A stretch of DNA of 64,000 bases from an uncultured Roseburia sp. (GTDB taxonomy: Bacteria > Bacillota > Clostridia > Lachnospirales > Lachnospiraceae), in the NCBI GenBank assembly GCA_900756925.1, contig CAAELX010000037.1, positions 1 to 64,000 on the forward strand, given 5' to 3'. Under the pieces are notes generated by a model that was not told the DNA's origin, searched no databases, and saw nothing but the letters and a program-made list of their open reading frames with translations. Below, in pieces: positions 46,733 to 54,775 of this stretch. A program made the translations under genes and the position numbers. The stretch's first letter is position 1; every line of letters starts with the position of its first letter.

Positions 46733-47350
46733 ATGAAGTTGTATTTGGTGCGTCATGGAGAAACAGACTGGAATGTAAAAAAGAAAATTCAGGGTCAGAC
46801 GGACATCCCGCTGAACCCAAACGGCGTGCGGCAGGCAAAGGAGCTTGCAGCAGAGCTTGCGAGAGATCCGGGGATTGCAGTGCGCCATGTGTACCATTCG
46901 CCGCAGACCCGTGCGGCAGAGACAGCATACATCTGTAGTGAGGCGCTGCATGCGACATGTATCCCGGCGGCGGGGCTTGCGGAGATGAACCTGGGGATCT
47001 GGGAAGGATCGAACTGGCGGGTGATCGAGCGGGAGAACAGTCAGGCGTATCAGGATTGGATTAGGAACCGGAGATATGTAAGAACACCGGAAGGGGAATC
47101 TTACAATGACCTGCTGAAGCGGGTTTTGGATACTATGGGAGGAATTATCCGGAAGGAAGCCGGTGAGGATGTGCTCATCGTCACGCACAGTGCGGTCATT
47201 ATGGTGCTGCGCTGTTATATTGCTGGACATCCGTTTGATGAGATGGCACGCACATTCAAGACGAGAAATGCAGAGGCGGTCATGTTGGAGAGCTTTAAGA
47301 TTTTAGACGCAATCGAACGGTTCCGAAAGGAAGCCGGACAGGATAAATAG
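46733..47350 (+). CDS. Histidine phosphatase family protein
   Basis: A 205-aa cytosolic phosphatase of the phosphoglycerate mutase-like superfamily. The RHG motif LVRHGETDWN carries the phospho-accepting His, followed by GQTDIPLNPNGVRQAKELA, EMNLGIWEG, and the second catalytic His in VLIVTHSAVIMVL. Candidate roles include sugar-phosphate or alpha-ribazole phosphatase; no cobalamin genes are adjacent. It starts about 150 nt after the atp terminator, so it is probably transcribed separately. Confidence 0.9.
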   Translation: MKLYLVRHGETDWNVKKKIQGQTDIPLNPNGVRQAKELAAELARDPGIAVRHVYHSPQTRAAETAYICSEALHATCIPAAGLAEMNLGIWEGSNWRVIERENSQAYQDWIRNRRYVRTPEGESYNDLLKRVLDTMGGIIRKEAGEDVLIVTHSAVIMVLRCYIAGHPFDEMARTFKTRNAEAVMLESFKILDAIERFRKEAGQDK

Positions 47351-47368
47351 AATAGAAGAGAAACGGGT

Positions 47369-47422
47369 AAACTGCTGTATAGCGGGACAGAGTAAGCATG
47401 TCACGCCATACAGCAGTTTTTT
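47369..47422 (+). terminator. Terminator after the histidine phosphatase
   Basis: AAACTGCTGTAT (47369-47380) pairs perfectly with ATACAGCAGTTT (47408-47419), followed by six T. A second GCGGGACA/TGTCACGC stem fills the loop. Confidence 0.92.
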
Positions 47423-47494
47423 AGTGCCAGCTGGCTGATGCCCCTTCGGTTGTAACTTCTGCACAAAATTCATTGCCTATTTTTGTGAATGATT

Positions 47495-47581
47495 TTGACT
47501 GAAAATGATTGACTGTGACTGGAAATAAATCTATAATTCAGTTATAAAGATGAATAGAACTGAATGAATGTGACTGAAATT
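47495..47581 (+). promoter_or_regulatory. fru operon promoter with FruR direct repeats
   Basis: TTGACT (47509-47514), a 17-nt spacer and TATAAT (47532-47537) give a strong promoter. Three copies of a 12-bp motif close to GTGACTGRAAAT occur at 47495-47506, 47515-47526 and 47570-47581. The first two are 20 bp apart, two helical turns, and flank the -35 box. Such direct repeats are typical DeoR/FruR operators, so autoregulation by the first gene is likely. Confidence 0.75.
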
Positions 47582-47591
47582 GGAGGTAAAA

Positions 47592-48338
47592 ATGCTGACA
47601 GAAGAGAGATTTGCGAAGATATTATCCATACTGGAAAGTATGGGAAGTGTGACAGTTCAGCAGTTAATGACAGAGCTTAATGCTTCCGAATCGACGATTC
47701 GGAGAGATCTGAATGCGCTGGATGCAAACGGTCAGCTGACGAAGGTGCATGGCGGGGCGATCCTTAAGGCAGTCGCCTACAGCACGAAGGATGACAACGT
47801 TTTGATCCGCAAGGAGAAGAACCGCGATGCGAAGAACAAGATCGCAAAGTACGCGGCAGAGCTTATTAAGGCAGGCGATTTTGTCTATCTGGATGCCGGG
47901 ACGACGACGGAGCTGATGATCGAATACGTCACAAGCCGTCAGGCCGTTTTTGTGACGAACGCGATCAGCCATGCAAAGCGGCTGGCAGAGAGAGGATTTA
48001 CCGTATATTTACTTGGCGGCGAGTTCAAGGCGATCACGGAAGCCATCGTCGGGGAAGAGGCGGTTGCAACCTTATCGAAGTATAATTTTACGAAAGGGTT
48101 CTGGGGCGCGAACGGCGTCAGCATCCAGAAGGGTTATTCCACACCGGAGTTAAACGAGGCGATGGTGAAGAAAAAATCGATGGAGAACTGCAAGGAGTGT
48201 TACGTCTTAGCGGATGACAGCAAGTTCAACCAGATCTCAAGTGTGACGTTTGCACCATTCGAGAGCGCATCGGTCATCACGACCGGCTTAAGCCAGCCGG
48301 CATTTAAAAAATATAAGAATGTGATTAATTTAGAATAA
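47592..48338 (+). CDS. fruR: DeoR family repressor of the fructose operon
   Basis: A 248-aa regulator. The DeoR helix-turn-helix is SVTVQQLMTELNASESTIRRDLNALD, split here by residue number ~22-47, followed by KVHGGAI. The DeoRC sensor domain (DFVYLDAGTTTELMIEYV, VTNAISHAKRLAERG) binds a phosphorylated sugar, here probably fructose 1-phosphate. TGGAGG sets the ATG at 47592. First gene of fruR-fruK-fruA-HPr-ptsI. Confidence 0.93.
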   Translation: MLTEERFAKILSILESMGSVTVQQLMTELNASESTIRRDLNALDANGQLTKVHGGAILKAVAYSTKDDNVLIRKEKNRDAKNKIAKYAAELIKAGDFVYLDAGTTTELMIEYVTSRQAVFVTNAISHAKRLAERGFTVYLLGGEFKAITEAIVGEEAVATLSKYNFTKGFWGANGVSIQKGYSTPELNEAMVKKKSMENCKECYVLADDSKFNQISSVTFAPFESASVITTGLSQPAFKKYKNVINLE

Positions 48339-48359
48339 AGTAGAAAGGAGTCAGAAGAG

Positions 48360-49286
48360 ATGATTTATACCGTTACCTTTAATCCGTCACTGGACTATAT
48401 TGTGTCGGTTGACCATTTCACATGTGGCATTGTCAACCGGACAAAGGACGAGATTATTTTTCCGGGAGGAAAGGGAATCAATGTTTCAATGGTACTGAAG
48501 AATCTTGGATTTGAGAATACAGCATTTGGCTTTCTGGCAGGTTTTACGGGTGACCGGATCGAGGAGCTGCTAGAGGAGAAAGGGGTTCGGGCAGACTTCA
48601 TCAAAGTAGAAAAAGGAATCTCCCGTATCAACGTGAAACTCCGCTCCGATAAGGAGACAGAAATCAATGGACAGGGACCGGCGATCGAGGGGGCAGATAT
48701 CGAACGGCTTTATGAAAAGCTGGATGAATTGCAGGACGGCGACACCTTAGTGCTTGCCGGAAGCATTCCGGATGTGATGCCGGGTTCCATGTATATGGAT
48801 ATTATGAAGCATTTGCAGGAAAAGAAGTTAAAGATTGTTGTGGATGCAACGAAAGATCTGTTAGTCAATGTGTTACAGTATCATCCATTCCTGATCAAGC
48901 CAAACAACCACGAGCTCGGCGAAATCTTCGGAGTGAAGATCGAGAGCAAGGAGGATGTGGTAACTTACGCGAAGAAGATGCAGGAAAAAGGTGCGAGAAA
49001 TGTTCTTGTCTCGATGGCAGGGGACGGAGCAGTATTAGTCGCAGAGGACGGAAGCATTTTCAAAGCCGAGGCACCGAAAGGAAAGGTTGTTAACTCCGTT
49101 GGTGCCGGAGATTCCATGGTGGCAGGTTTCCTGGCGGGATATCTGGAGAACGGCACCTATGAAAAAGCATTCCAGATGGGCGTATGCACCGGAAGTGCAT
49201 CGGCATTTTCAGAAGAACTGGCAACGAAAGCAGAGGTAACTGCTTTATTAGATACCAATAAGAAACTGTTTCAAGGAAAAGAATAA
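48360..49286 (+). CDS. fruK: 1-phosphofructokinase
   Basis: A 308-aa PfkB-family kinase that converts fructose 1-phosphate to fructose 1,6-bisphosphate. It begins MIYTVTFNPSLDYIVSV. The substrate motif is FPGGKGINVSMVLKNLG, and the ATP/catalytic signature is VNSVGAGDSMVAGFLAG. It lies 21 nt after fruR and 19 nt before fruA, completing the fructose PTS route. Confidence 0.96.
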   Translation: MIYTVTFNPSLDYIVSVDHFTCGIVNRTKDEIIFPGGKGINVSMVLKNLGFENTAFGFLAGFTGDRIEELLEEKGVRADFIKVEKGISRINVKLRSDKETEINGQGPAIEGADIERLYEKLDELQDGDTLVLAGSIPDVMPGSMYMDIMKHLQEKKLKIVVDATKDLLVNVLQYHPFLIKPNNHELGEIFGVKIESKEDVVTYAKKMQEKGARNVLVSMAGDGAVLVAEDGSIFKAEAPKGKVVNSVGAGDSMVAGFLAGYLENGTYEKAFQMGVCTGSASAFSEELATKAEVTALLDTNKKLFQGKE

Positions 49287-49305
49287 GAAGGAGGGATTTT
49301 CAGAG

Positions 49306-51231
49306 ATGAAGATCAGAGATTTACTCGCTGCGGAAAGTATTCAGTTAAGCGGCACAGCAGCAGGCAAACAGGAAGCACTCGATAAGATGGTAGACCTCAT
49401 GGCAAAGAGCGGCAAGATCAACGATGTGGAGACATACCGCAAAGGTGTATACGCCAGAGAGGAAGAGAGCACGACAGGAATCGGGGAAGGCATTGCCATT
49501 CCGCATTGCAAATCCGATGCAGTGGACAGACCGGGACTTGCAGCCATGGTACTTCCGGACGGTGTGGATTTTGATTCTTTAGACGGAGAAAAAGTAGACC
49601 TTATTTTCCTGATTGCAGCGCCGAACACAAAGGAAAATGTCCATCTGGATGTGTTAAGCAAGTTATCCGTATTGCTGATGGATGAGGATTTCACAAAGAA
49701 TTTAAGAAGTGCAAAGACCGTTGAGGAGTTCTTAAGCGTTATCGATGCAGCGGAAGCAGAGAAGGATGCCGAGGAAGAGAAGAAGGAAGAGACGAAGGCA
49801 GCCGAGGCGGCAGAGGCACCGGCAGAGGGAACGAAGTTCATCCTCGCAGTCACAGGATGTCCGACCGGTATCGCACACACTTACATGGCAGCTGAGGCAC
49901 TCGAAAAGAAAGCGAAAGAGCTTGGCTACCGCATCAAAGTGGAGACAAGAGGAAGCGGCGGAGCCAAGAATGTTCTCACAAAGGCAGAGATCGCCGAGGC
50001 TGACTGCATTATCGTGGCAGCAGACACACAGGTTCCGATGGATCGCTTTGCAGGAAAACCGGTTATCCAGTGTAAAGTGGCAGACGGTATCAGTAAGGCA
50101 GAAGAGCTTCTGACTAAGGCAGCAGAGGGACATGTCTCCATTTATCAGGCAGGCGGCGTGAAGGAAGAGGCAGAGGACGAAGGAAAAGACAGCGCAGCAC
50201 ATCAGATTTATAAACATCTGATGAACGGGGTCTCCCATATGCTTCCTTTCGTTGTCGGCGGCGGTATCTTAATTGCGATCGCATTCCTGATCGATGGATT
50301 TGGAGTTGACATAAATTCCCTTTCCCTCGAAGAGAGATCGAATTTCGGTACGATCACTCCGATGGCAGCTATGTTTAAGTCCATCGGTGGCGTGGCATTC
50401 GGATTCATGCTTCCGATCCTTGCAGGATTTATCGCGATGAGTATTGCGGACAGACCGGGTCTTGCTGTTGGTTTTGTCGGCGGTGCGATCGCAGCAAACG
50501 GAACTTCCGGATTCCTTGGAGCGTTAGTCGCAGGTTTCCTGGCAGGATATATTGTCTTACTGTTAAAGAAGATCTGTAACAAGCTTCCGGACAGCTTAGA
50601 GGGAACGAAGCCGGTATTGATTTATCCGTTGCTTGGCATTTTCATTATCGGTGTATTGATGACTTATGTAGTAGAGCCTCCGATTGGTGCGTTAAACATG
50701 ATGATCAACGGCGGACTGGAAGGAATGAACGGCGCGAGTGCCGTATTACTCGGTGCATTACTCGGCGGTATGATGTCTGTCGATATGGGTGGTCCGGTCA
50801 ATAAGGCAGCTTATGTATTCGGTACGGCATCTATCGCAGCAGGCAACTACAACATTATGGCAGCCGTTATGGTAGGCGGTATGGTTCCTCCGATCGCTAT
50901 CGCACTTGCAACCATTTTCTTCAAGAAGAAATTCACAGAAGACCAGAGAAAAGCAGGACCGACCAACTTCATCATGGGACTTTCCTTCATCACAGAGGGC
51001 GCTATCCCATTTGCAGCATCTGATCCATTACATGTATTACCGGCATGTGTGATTGGATCCGCAGTGGCAGGGGCATTGTCCATGGCATTCAACTGTACTC
51101 TGATGGCACCTCACGGTGGAATCTTCGTATTCTTAACCGTAGGAAACCCACTGCTTTATCTGGTATCCCTTGTAGTTGGATCCGTGATCGGATGTGTACT
51201 GCTCGGTGTGCTGAAAAAAGATGTGCAGTAG
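49306..51231 (+). CDS. fruA: Fructose PTS transporter EIIABC
   Basis: A 641-aa membrane permease that imports and phosphorylates fructose to fructose 1-phosphate. Domain order is IIA (residues 1-~150, phospho-His67 in IAIPHCKSDAV), an Ala/Glu/Lys-rich linker, IIB (~175-275, phospho-Cys185 in VTGCPTGIAHTYMAAEA), and membrane IIC (~300-641, about nine to ten helices, GGPVNKAAYVFG and FITEGAIPFAASDP). All catalytic residues are present. Confidence 0.96.
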   Translation: MKIRDLLAAESIQLSGTAAGKQEALDKMVDLMAKSGKINDVETYRKGVYAREEESTTGIGEGIAIPHCKSDAVDRPGLAAMVLPDGVDFDSLDGEKVDLIFLIAAPNTKENVHLDVLSKLSVLLMDEDFTKNLRSAKTVEEFLSVIDAAEAEKDAEEEKKEETKAAEAAEAPAEGTKFILAVTGCPTGIAHTYMAAEALEKKAKELGYRIKVETRGSGGAKNVLTKAEIAEADCIIVAADTQVPMDRFAGKPVIQCKVADGISKAEELLTKAAEGHVSIYQAGGVKEEAEDEGKDSAAHQIYKHLMNGVSHMLPFVVGGGILIAIAFLIDGFGVDINSLSLEERSNFGTITPMAAMFKSIGGVAFGFMLPILAGFIAMSIADRPGLAVGFVGGAIAANGTSGFLGALVAGFLAGYIVLLLKKICNKLPDSLEGTKPVLIYPLLGIFIIGVLMTYVVEPPIGALNMMINGGLEGMNGASAVLLGALLGGMMSVDMGGPVNKAAYVFGTASIAAGNYNIMAAVMVGGMVPPIAIALATIFFKKKFTEDQRKAGPTNFIMGLSFITEGAIPFAASDPLHVLPACVIGSAVAGALSMAFNCTLMAPHGGIFVFLTVGNPLLYLVSLVVGSVIGCVLLGVLKKDVQ

Positions 51232-51321
51232 GGAAAACAGCAAAGAAAACCGGTAAAAACCCAAAAAGTGAGGTTGACCGGTGAGATTGATAACATATAT
51301 AATAAAAAGGAGAAAAATATC

Positions 51322-51579
51322 ATGAGAGAATTCAAATATGTAATCAAAGACGCAGAAGGTATCCACGCAAGACCGGCAGGAATGTTTGTAAAGGAAGCAG
51401 CAGCTTTCCCATGCAAGGTAACAATCGAGAAAGACGGAAAAGAAGCAGACGCAAAGAGAATCTTCGGTGTTATGGGACTTGCAGTAAAGTGCGGACAGGA
51501 GATTACATTGAGAACAGACGGAGAGAACGAGGAAGAAGCTATGGCTAAGCTTTCCGCTTTCTTACAGGAGAATTTATAA
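51322..51579 (+). CDS. HPr family phosphocarrier protein (no Ser46)
   Basis: An 85-aa PTS carrier passing phosphate from enzyme I to EIIA at His15 (DAEGIHARPAG). At the position of regulatory Ser46 the sequence is ADAKRIFGVMGL, with Arg46. It therefore lacks the site used by HPr kinase to make the CcpA corepressor, and should be a transport-only HPr. AAGGAG before the ATG at 51322 excludes the longer frame from 51268. It lies between fruA and ptsI. Confidence 0.95.
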   Translation: MREFKYVIKDAEGIHARPAGMFVKEAAAFPCKVTIEKDGKEADAKRIFGVMGLAVKCGQEITLRTDGENEEEAMAKLSAFLQENL

Positions 51580-51600
51580 AAAACAAAATGGAGGAAGGAA

Positions 51601-53223
51601 ATGGTAAAGTTCGAGGGGAAAAGTGTTTTCGGTGGAATCGCAATCGGAAGACTTTCGATTTACAACAAAAAGGATAACCAGGTAAAACGGCAGAAGATCA
51701 CAGACGCAGAGGCAGAGATCGCACGCTTTGAGGATGCAAGGGAGAAGGCGAAGGAGCAGCTTGCCGGATTCTATGAGAAAGCAGTCAAAGAGGTCGGAGA
51801 AGTCAATGCGGCAATTTTCGAAGTACATCAGATGATGTTAGACGATCTGGATTATATCGAATCCATCACGAATATGATCCGCTCCCAGGAAGTCAATGCA
51901 GAGTTCGCAGTCGCTTCCACCGGGGATAACTTTTCACAGATGTTTGCTGCAATGGACGATGACTATATGCGTGAGAGAGCTGCGGATGTGAAGGATATTT
52001 CCAACCGTGTGATCACCATTTTACAGGGCGAGGAAGAGGGTGCGATGACAGGGGATGAACCGTTCATTCTGCTCGCCGATGACCTCGCACCGAGCGAGAC
52101 CGTCCAGCTTGACAAGTCCAAGGTACTTTCCTTTGTGACGAGACACGGTTCCACGAACTCCCACACTGCAATCCTTGCGAGAACCATGAATATTCCGGCC
52201 TTGATCGGAGTAGACTTCGATGATGCTGTAGACGGAAAAATGGGAATTGTAGACGGCTATACCGGCACCTTCTATGTCGATCCGGATGAGAAGACGATGG
52301 CTCAGTATGAGGCGAAGAAGGCAGAGGATGAGAACAAGAAACGCCTGCTCCTCGAATTAAAAGGAAAAGAGAATGTGACACTTGACGGAAAGAAGATCAA
52401 TCTCTATGCGAACATCGGCGGTGTCGCAGATGTGGCAAATGCACTCAGCAATGATGCGGGCGGTATCGGACTGTTCCGAAGCGAGTTCCTGTATCTGGAA
52501 TCCGAGGATTACCCGACTGAGGACGCACAGTTTGCCGCTTATAAGACTGTAGCGGAAAATATGGCTGGCAAGAAGGTCATCATCCGTACGCTTGATATCG
52601 GAGCGGACAAGCAGGTCGATTATTTCCAGATGGAAAAAGAGGAGAATCCGGCAATGGGTTATCGCGCGATCCGTATCTGCTTAGACAGACCGGAAATCTT
52701 CAAGACACAGCTGCGTGCCATCTACCGTGCAAGCTATTATGGAACTATTTCCATCATGTTCCCGATGATCATTTCTGTAAAAGAAGTAAAACGGATCAAA
52801 GAGATCATTGCTGAGGTGAAAGCAGAGCTGACTGCAGAGGGCATTCCGTTCAAGGACTGTGAGATCGGCGTCATGATCGAGACACCGGCAGCCGTTATGA
52901 TCTCCGATCTTCTGGCAGAGGAAGTAGATTTCTTCTCCATCGGAACGAATGACCTGACACAATATACACTGGCAATCGACCGCCAGAATCCAAAACTCGA
53001 CAACTTCTACGACTCCCACCACGAAGCAATCTTGCGTATGCTTCAGATGGTAGTTGACAATGGTCACAAGCACGGATGTTGGGTTGGTATCTGTGGAGAG
53101 CTCGGCGCAGATACGACGCTGACATCAACCTTCTTAAAGATGGGATTTGATGAGCTGTCCGTATCACCGTCCATGATTTTAAGAGTCCGGGAAGAGATCA
53201 GGAAGACGAGAGTGGAAGAATAA
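51601..53223 (+). CDS. ptsI: PTS enzyme I (phosphoenolpyruvate-protein phosphotransferase)
   Basis: A 540-aa cytosolic enzyme that takes phosphate from PEP and passes it to HPr. The N-terminal HPr-binding and phospho-His region contains RHGSTNSHTAILARTM. The C-terminal PEP-binding TIM barrel carries GGIGLFRSEFLYL, VIIRTLDIGADKQ, and FFSIGTNDLTQYTLAIDR with GELGAD near the end. At 540 aa it is slightly short of the usual 570-575. Last gene of the fructose operon. Confidence 0.96.
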   Translation: MVKFEGKSVFGGIAIGRLSIYNKKDNQVKRQKITDAEAEIARFEDAREKAKEQLAGFYEKAVKEVGEVNAAIFEVHQMMLDDLDYIESITNMIRSQEVNAEFAVASTGDNFSQMFAAMDDDYMRERAADVKDISNRVITILQGEEEGAMTGDEPFILLADDLAPSETVQLDKSKVLSFVTRHGSTNSHTAILARTMNIPALIGVDFDDAVDGKMGIVDGYTGTFYVDPDEKTMAQYEAKKAEDENKKRLLLELKGKENVTLDGKKINLYANIGGVADVANALSNDAGGIGLFRSEFLYLESEDYPTEDAQFAAYKTVAENMAGKKVIIRTLDIGADKQVDYFQMEKEENPAMGYRAIRICLDRPEIFKTQLRAIYRASYYGTISIMFPMIISVKEVKRIKEIIAEVKAELTAEGIPFKDCEIGVMIETPAAVMISDLLAEEVDFFSIGTNDLTQYTLAIDRQNPKLDNFYDSHHEAILRMLQMVVDNGHKHGCWVGICGELGADTTLTSTFLKMGFDELSVSPSMILRVREEIRKTRVEE

Positions 53224-53248
53224 AAGAATAGACAGAATTTAGTGTAAG

Positions 53249-53284
53249 GCAGTGCAGGAAAGTAATTTCCTGCACTGTTTTTAT
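53249..53284 (+). terminator. Terminator of the fru-pts operon
   Basis: CAGTGCAGGAAA (53250-53261) pairs perfectly with TTTCCTGCACTG (53267-53278), followed by five T. Confidence 0.93.
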
Positions 53285-53470
53285 TCATGCGTGCATGCTA
53301 TTGCTTTATATAAAAATAGAGATACAGTCGGTCCAAGCGTTTAGGGACTTTATGTTTCTGAACAGAAGGGCAGCAGAGATCGCCGTGAAGGCTGTCAGAA
53401 AAGTGGGGGGAGCGGCAGTCCAGGGAGGCAAATTAGGAGGACAGGTGATGGAGGGGGCTGGAGGATATAA

Positions 53471-53511
53471 AGAGAAAGCTGCCCCGGAATCATTCCGGGC
53501 AGCTTTCTCTT
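53471..53511 (-). terminator. Hairpin at the 3' end of the lacI gene
   Basis: AGAGAAAGCTGCC-CCGGAAT/ATTCCGG-GCAGCTTTCTCT is a nearly perfect ~18-bp stem overlapping the lacI stop codon (53490-53492). On the minus strand a short TTTATAT tail follows, a modest T-run. Confidence 0.7.
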
Positions 53512-54497
53512 GCTATATAGTGAATTGGAAATTCCATCGATCCGGGGGCAGAATCCGAATTTGTGATCTTCTCATAAACAGATTTCAGGCAAGCCGCAGC
53601 CATGTCCTCCATCGGAAGATTGACTACGGACAGGGAAGGGATCGCATATGCCTGTTGTTCCGGGCTTCCGTTTCCGACACTGATCAGCTCAAGGTCTTCC
53701 GGTATCCGAACCCCTTTCTGGTGAAACGCTTTCAAGGCACCGAGAGCGATATTGTCTGACATGCAGAGCAGGCAGTCGGGCAGCGGGTTTATGGAACAGA
53801 GCCGCAGGGCAGCCGCATATCCGCCGTCCATGCTGTCTGTCGCAAGCACCGAAATCGGGGGCTCCATCCGGGCAGCCTGTGTCCTGGATTCGAAAACAGA
53901 GGTACGGATCTCCATGCCATGGAAGGTGGCAGGGGCTTTTAAGATGGCAGGACGCGTTTTCCCGTGTCTTGCAAATACTTCTGCCGGGAGCCGTCCAATT
54001 GTTTCATCATCCATATTGACAGTAAAATATTTTTCTGAATAACGGTTGTACAGGACAACTGGCACGAGGCAGTCGAGCTGCTCTAAAAAAGCCATATCCT
54101 GCTCCGATGGATTACAGATAATCATGCCGTTGCAGGAGAGCATGGCTTCCTGGGTCAATACATCACACAGATGGTGGTTGTCATAAGGCTTGATCTGCAG
54201 ATCACATGGGTAATGGTTCACCATAAGGGCATTCTGAAGGCCGTTTAAGAAGCGCGACAGCATGTGGATACGGATATCGGATGCCCAGAACAGTGTGATG
54301 GTGTAGCGGGTTGGAACACCGCCGCGCAGAATGCGCGCCTGGATATTTGGCTTGTAGCCGAGTCGTTTTGCCGTGCTTAAGACCTTTTCCTGCGTGTCCT
54401 GTGAGATCTTGCGGGCATTTCCATTTCCTTTTAATACGATCGACACAGTGCTGGCAGAGAGCCCGGTCTCCTGTGCGATGTCTTTGAGTGTAACCAT
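53490..54497 (-). CDS. LacI family repressor of the hydrolase-AtuA-CoA-transferase operon
   Basis: A 335-aa repressor. The helix-turn-helix is VTLKDIAQETGLSASTVSIV followed by ARKISQDTQEKVLSTAKRLGYKPN. The effector domain of periplasmic-binding fold ends DLELISVGNGSPEQQAYAIP. The ATG at 54497, behind GGGAGA, matches the family start; a frame opening at 54695 adds 66 unrelated residues. It diverges from the operon at 54776, and three copies of a TACAACGTTGTA operator lie between them, so it should repress both itself and the operon. Confidence 0.93.
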   Translation of the reverse strand: MVTLKDIAQETGLSASTVSIVLKGNGNARKISQDTQEKVLSTAKRLGYKPNIQARILRGGVPTRYTITLFWASDIRIHMLSRFLNGLQNALMVNHYPCDLQIKPYDNHHLCDVLTQEAMLSCNGMIICNPSEQDMAFLEQLDCLVPVVLYNRYSEKYFTVNMDDETIGRLPAEVFARHGKTRPAILKAPATFHGMEIRTSVFESRTQAARMEPPISVLATDSMDGGYAAALRLCSINPLPDCLLCMSDNIALGALKAFHQKGVRIPEDLELISVGNGSPEQQAYAIPSLSVVNLPMEDMAAACLKSVYEKITNSDSAPGSMEFPIHYIARESCPE

Positions 54498-54533
54498 ACA
54501 ATCATTCTCCCGGATAAAATAGATATTGTATAC

Positions 54534-54562
54534 AGTATAGAGGAAATTACAACGATGTACAA
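54534..54562 (-). promoter_or_regulatory. lacI promoter with overlapping operator O1
   Basis: On the minus strand TTGTAC (54557-54562), a 17-nt spacer and TATACT (54534-54539). Operator-like TACAACGATGTA (54548-54559) overlaps the -35 box, implying autorepression. Confidence 0.75.
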
Positions 54563-54610
54563 GGGGATTGTTGGAAAATAAAAACTGGAAAAAGTGACAA
54601 AAAATAAAAT

Positions 54611-54671
54611 TACAACGTTGTACTATTGACAAACCTGAAGGACTGATATAAAATTTAGGTACAACGTTGTA
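54611..54671 (+). promoter_or_regulatory. Promoter of the hydrolase operon with LacI operators O2 and O3
   Basis: Perfect 12-bp palindromes TACAACGTTGTA occur at 54611-54622 and 54660-54671, 49 bp apart. Between them is a promoter, TTGACA (54626-54631), a 17-nt spacer and TAAAAT (54649-54654). O2 abuts the -35 box and O3 covers the expected start site. Confidence 0.88.
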
Positions 54672-54775
54672 CTTGCTAAAGGGAAGAGCAAACAATATCA
54701 GAGAAGATAAAGGGTAAAGTTTTCATATTCTGACATTATGATGAGAGATGACAGGACAAGAAGGGGGACGATGCA

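Noticed and set aside
53295..53759. Plus-strand 154-codon open frame downstream of ptsI
   Set aside because: It runs antisense through the lacI terminator and the lacI coding end, has no ribosome binding site and no family resemblance.
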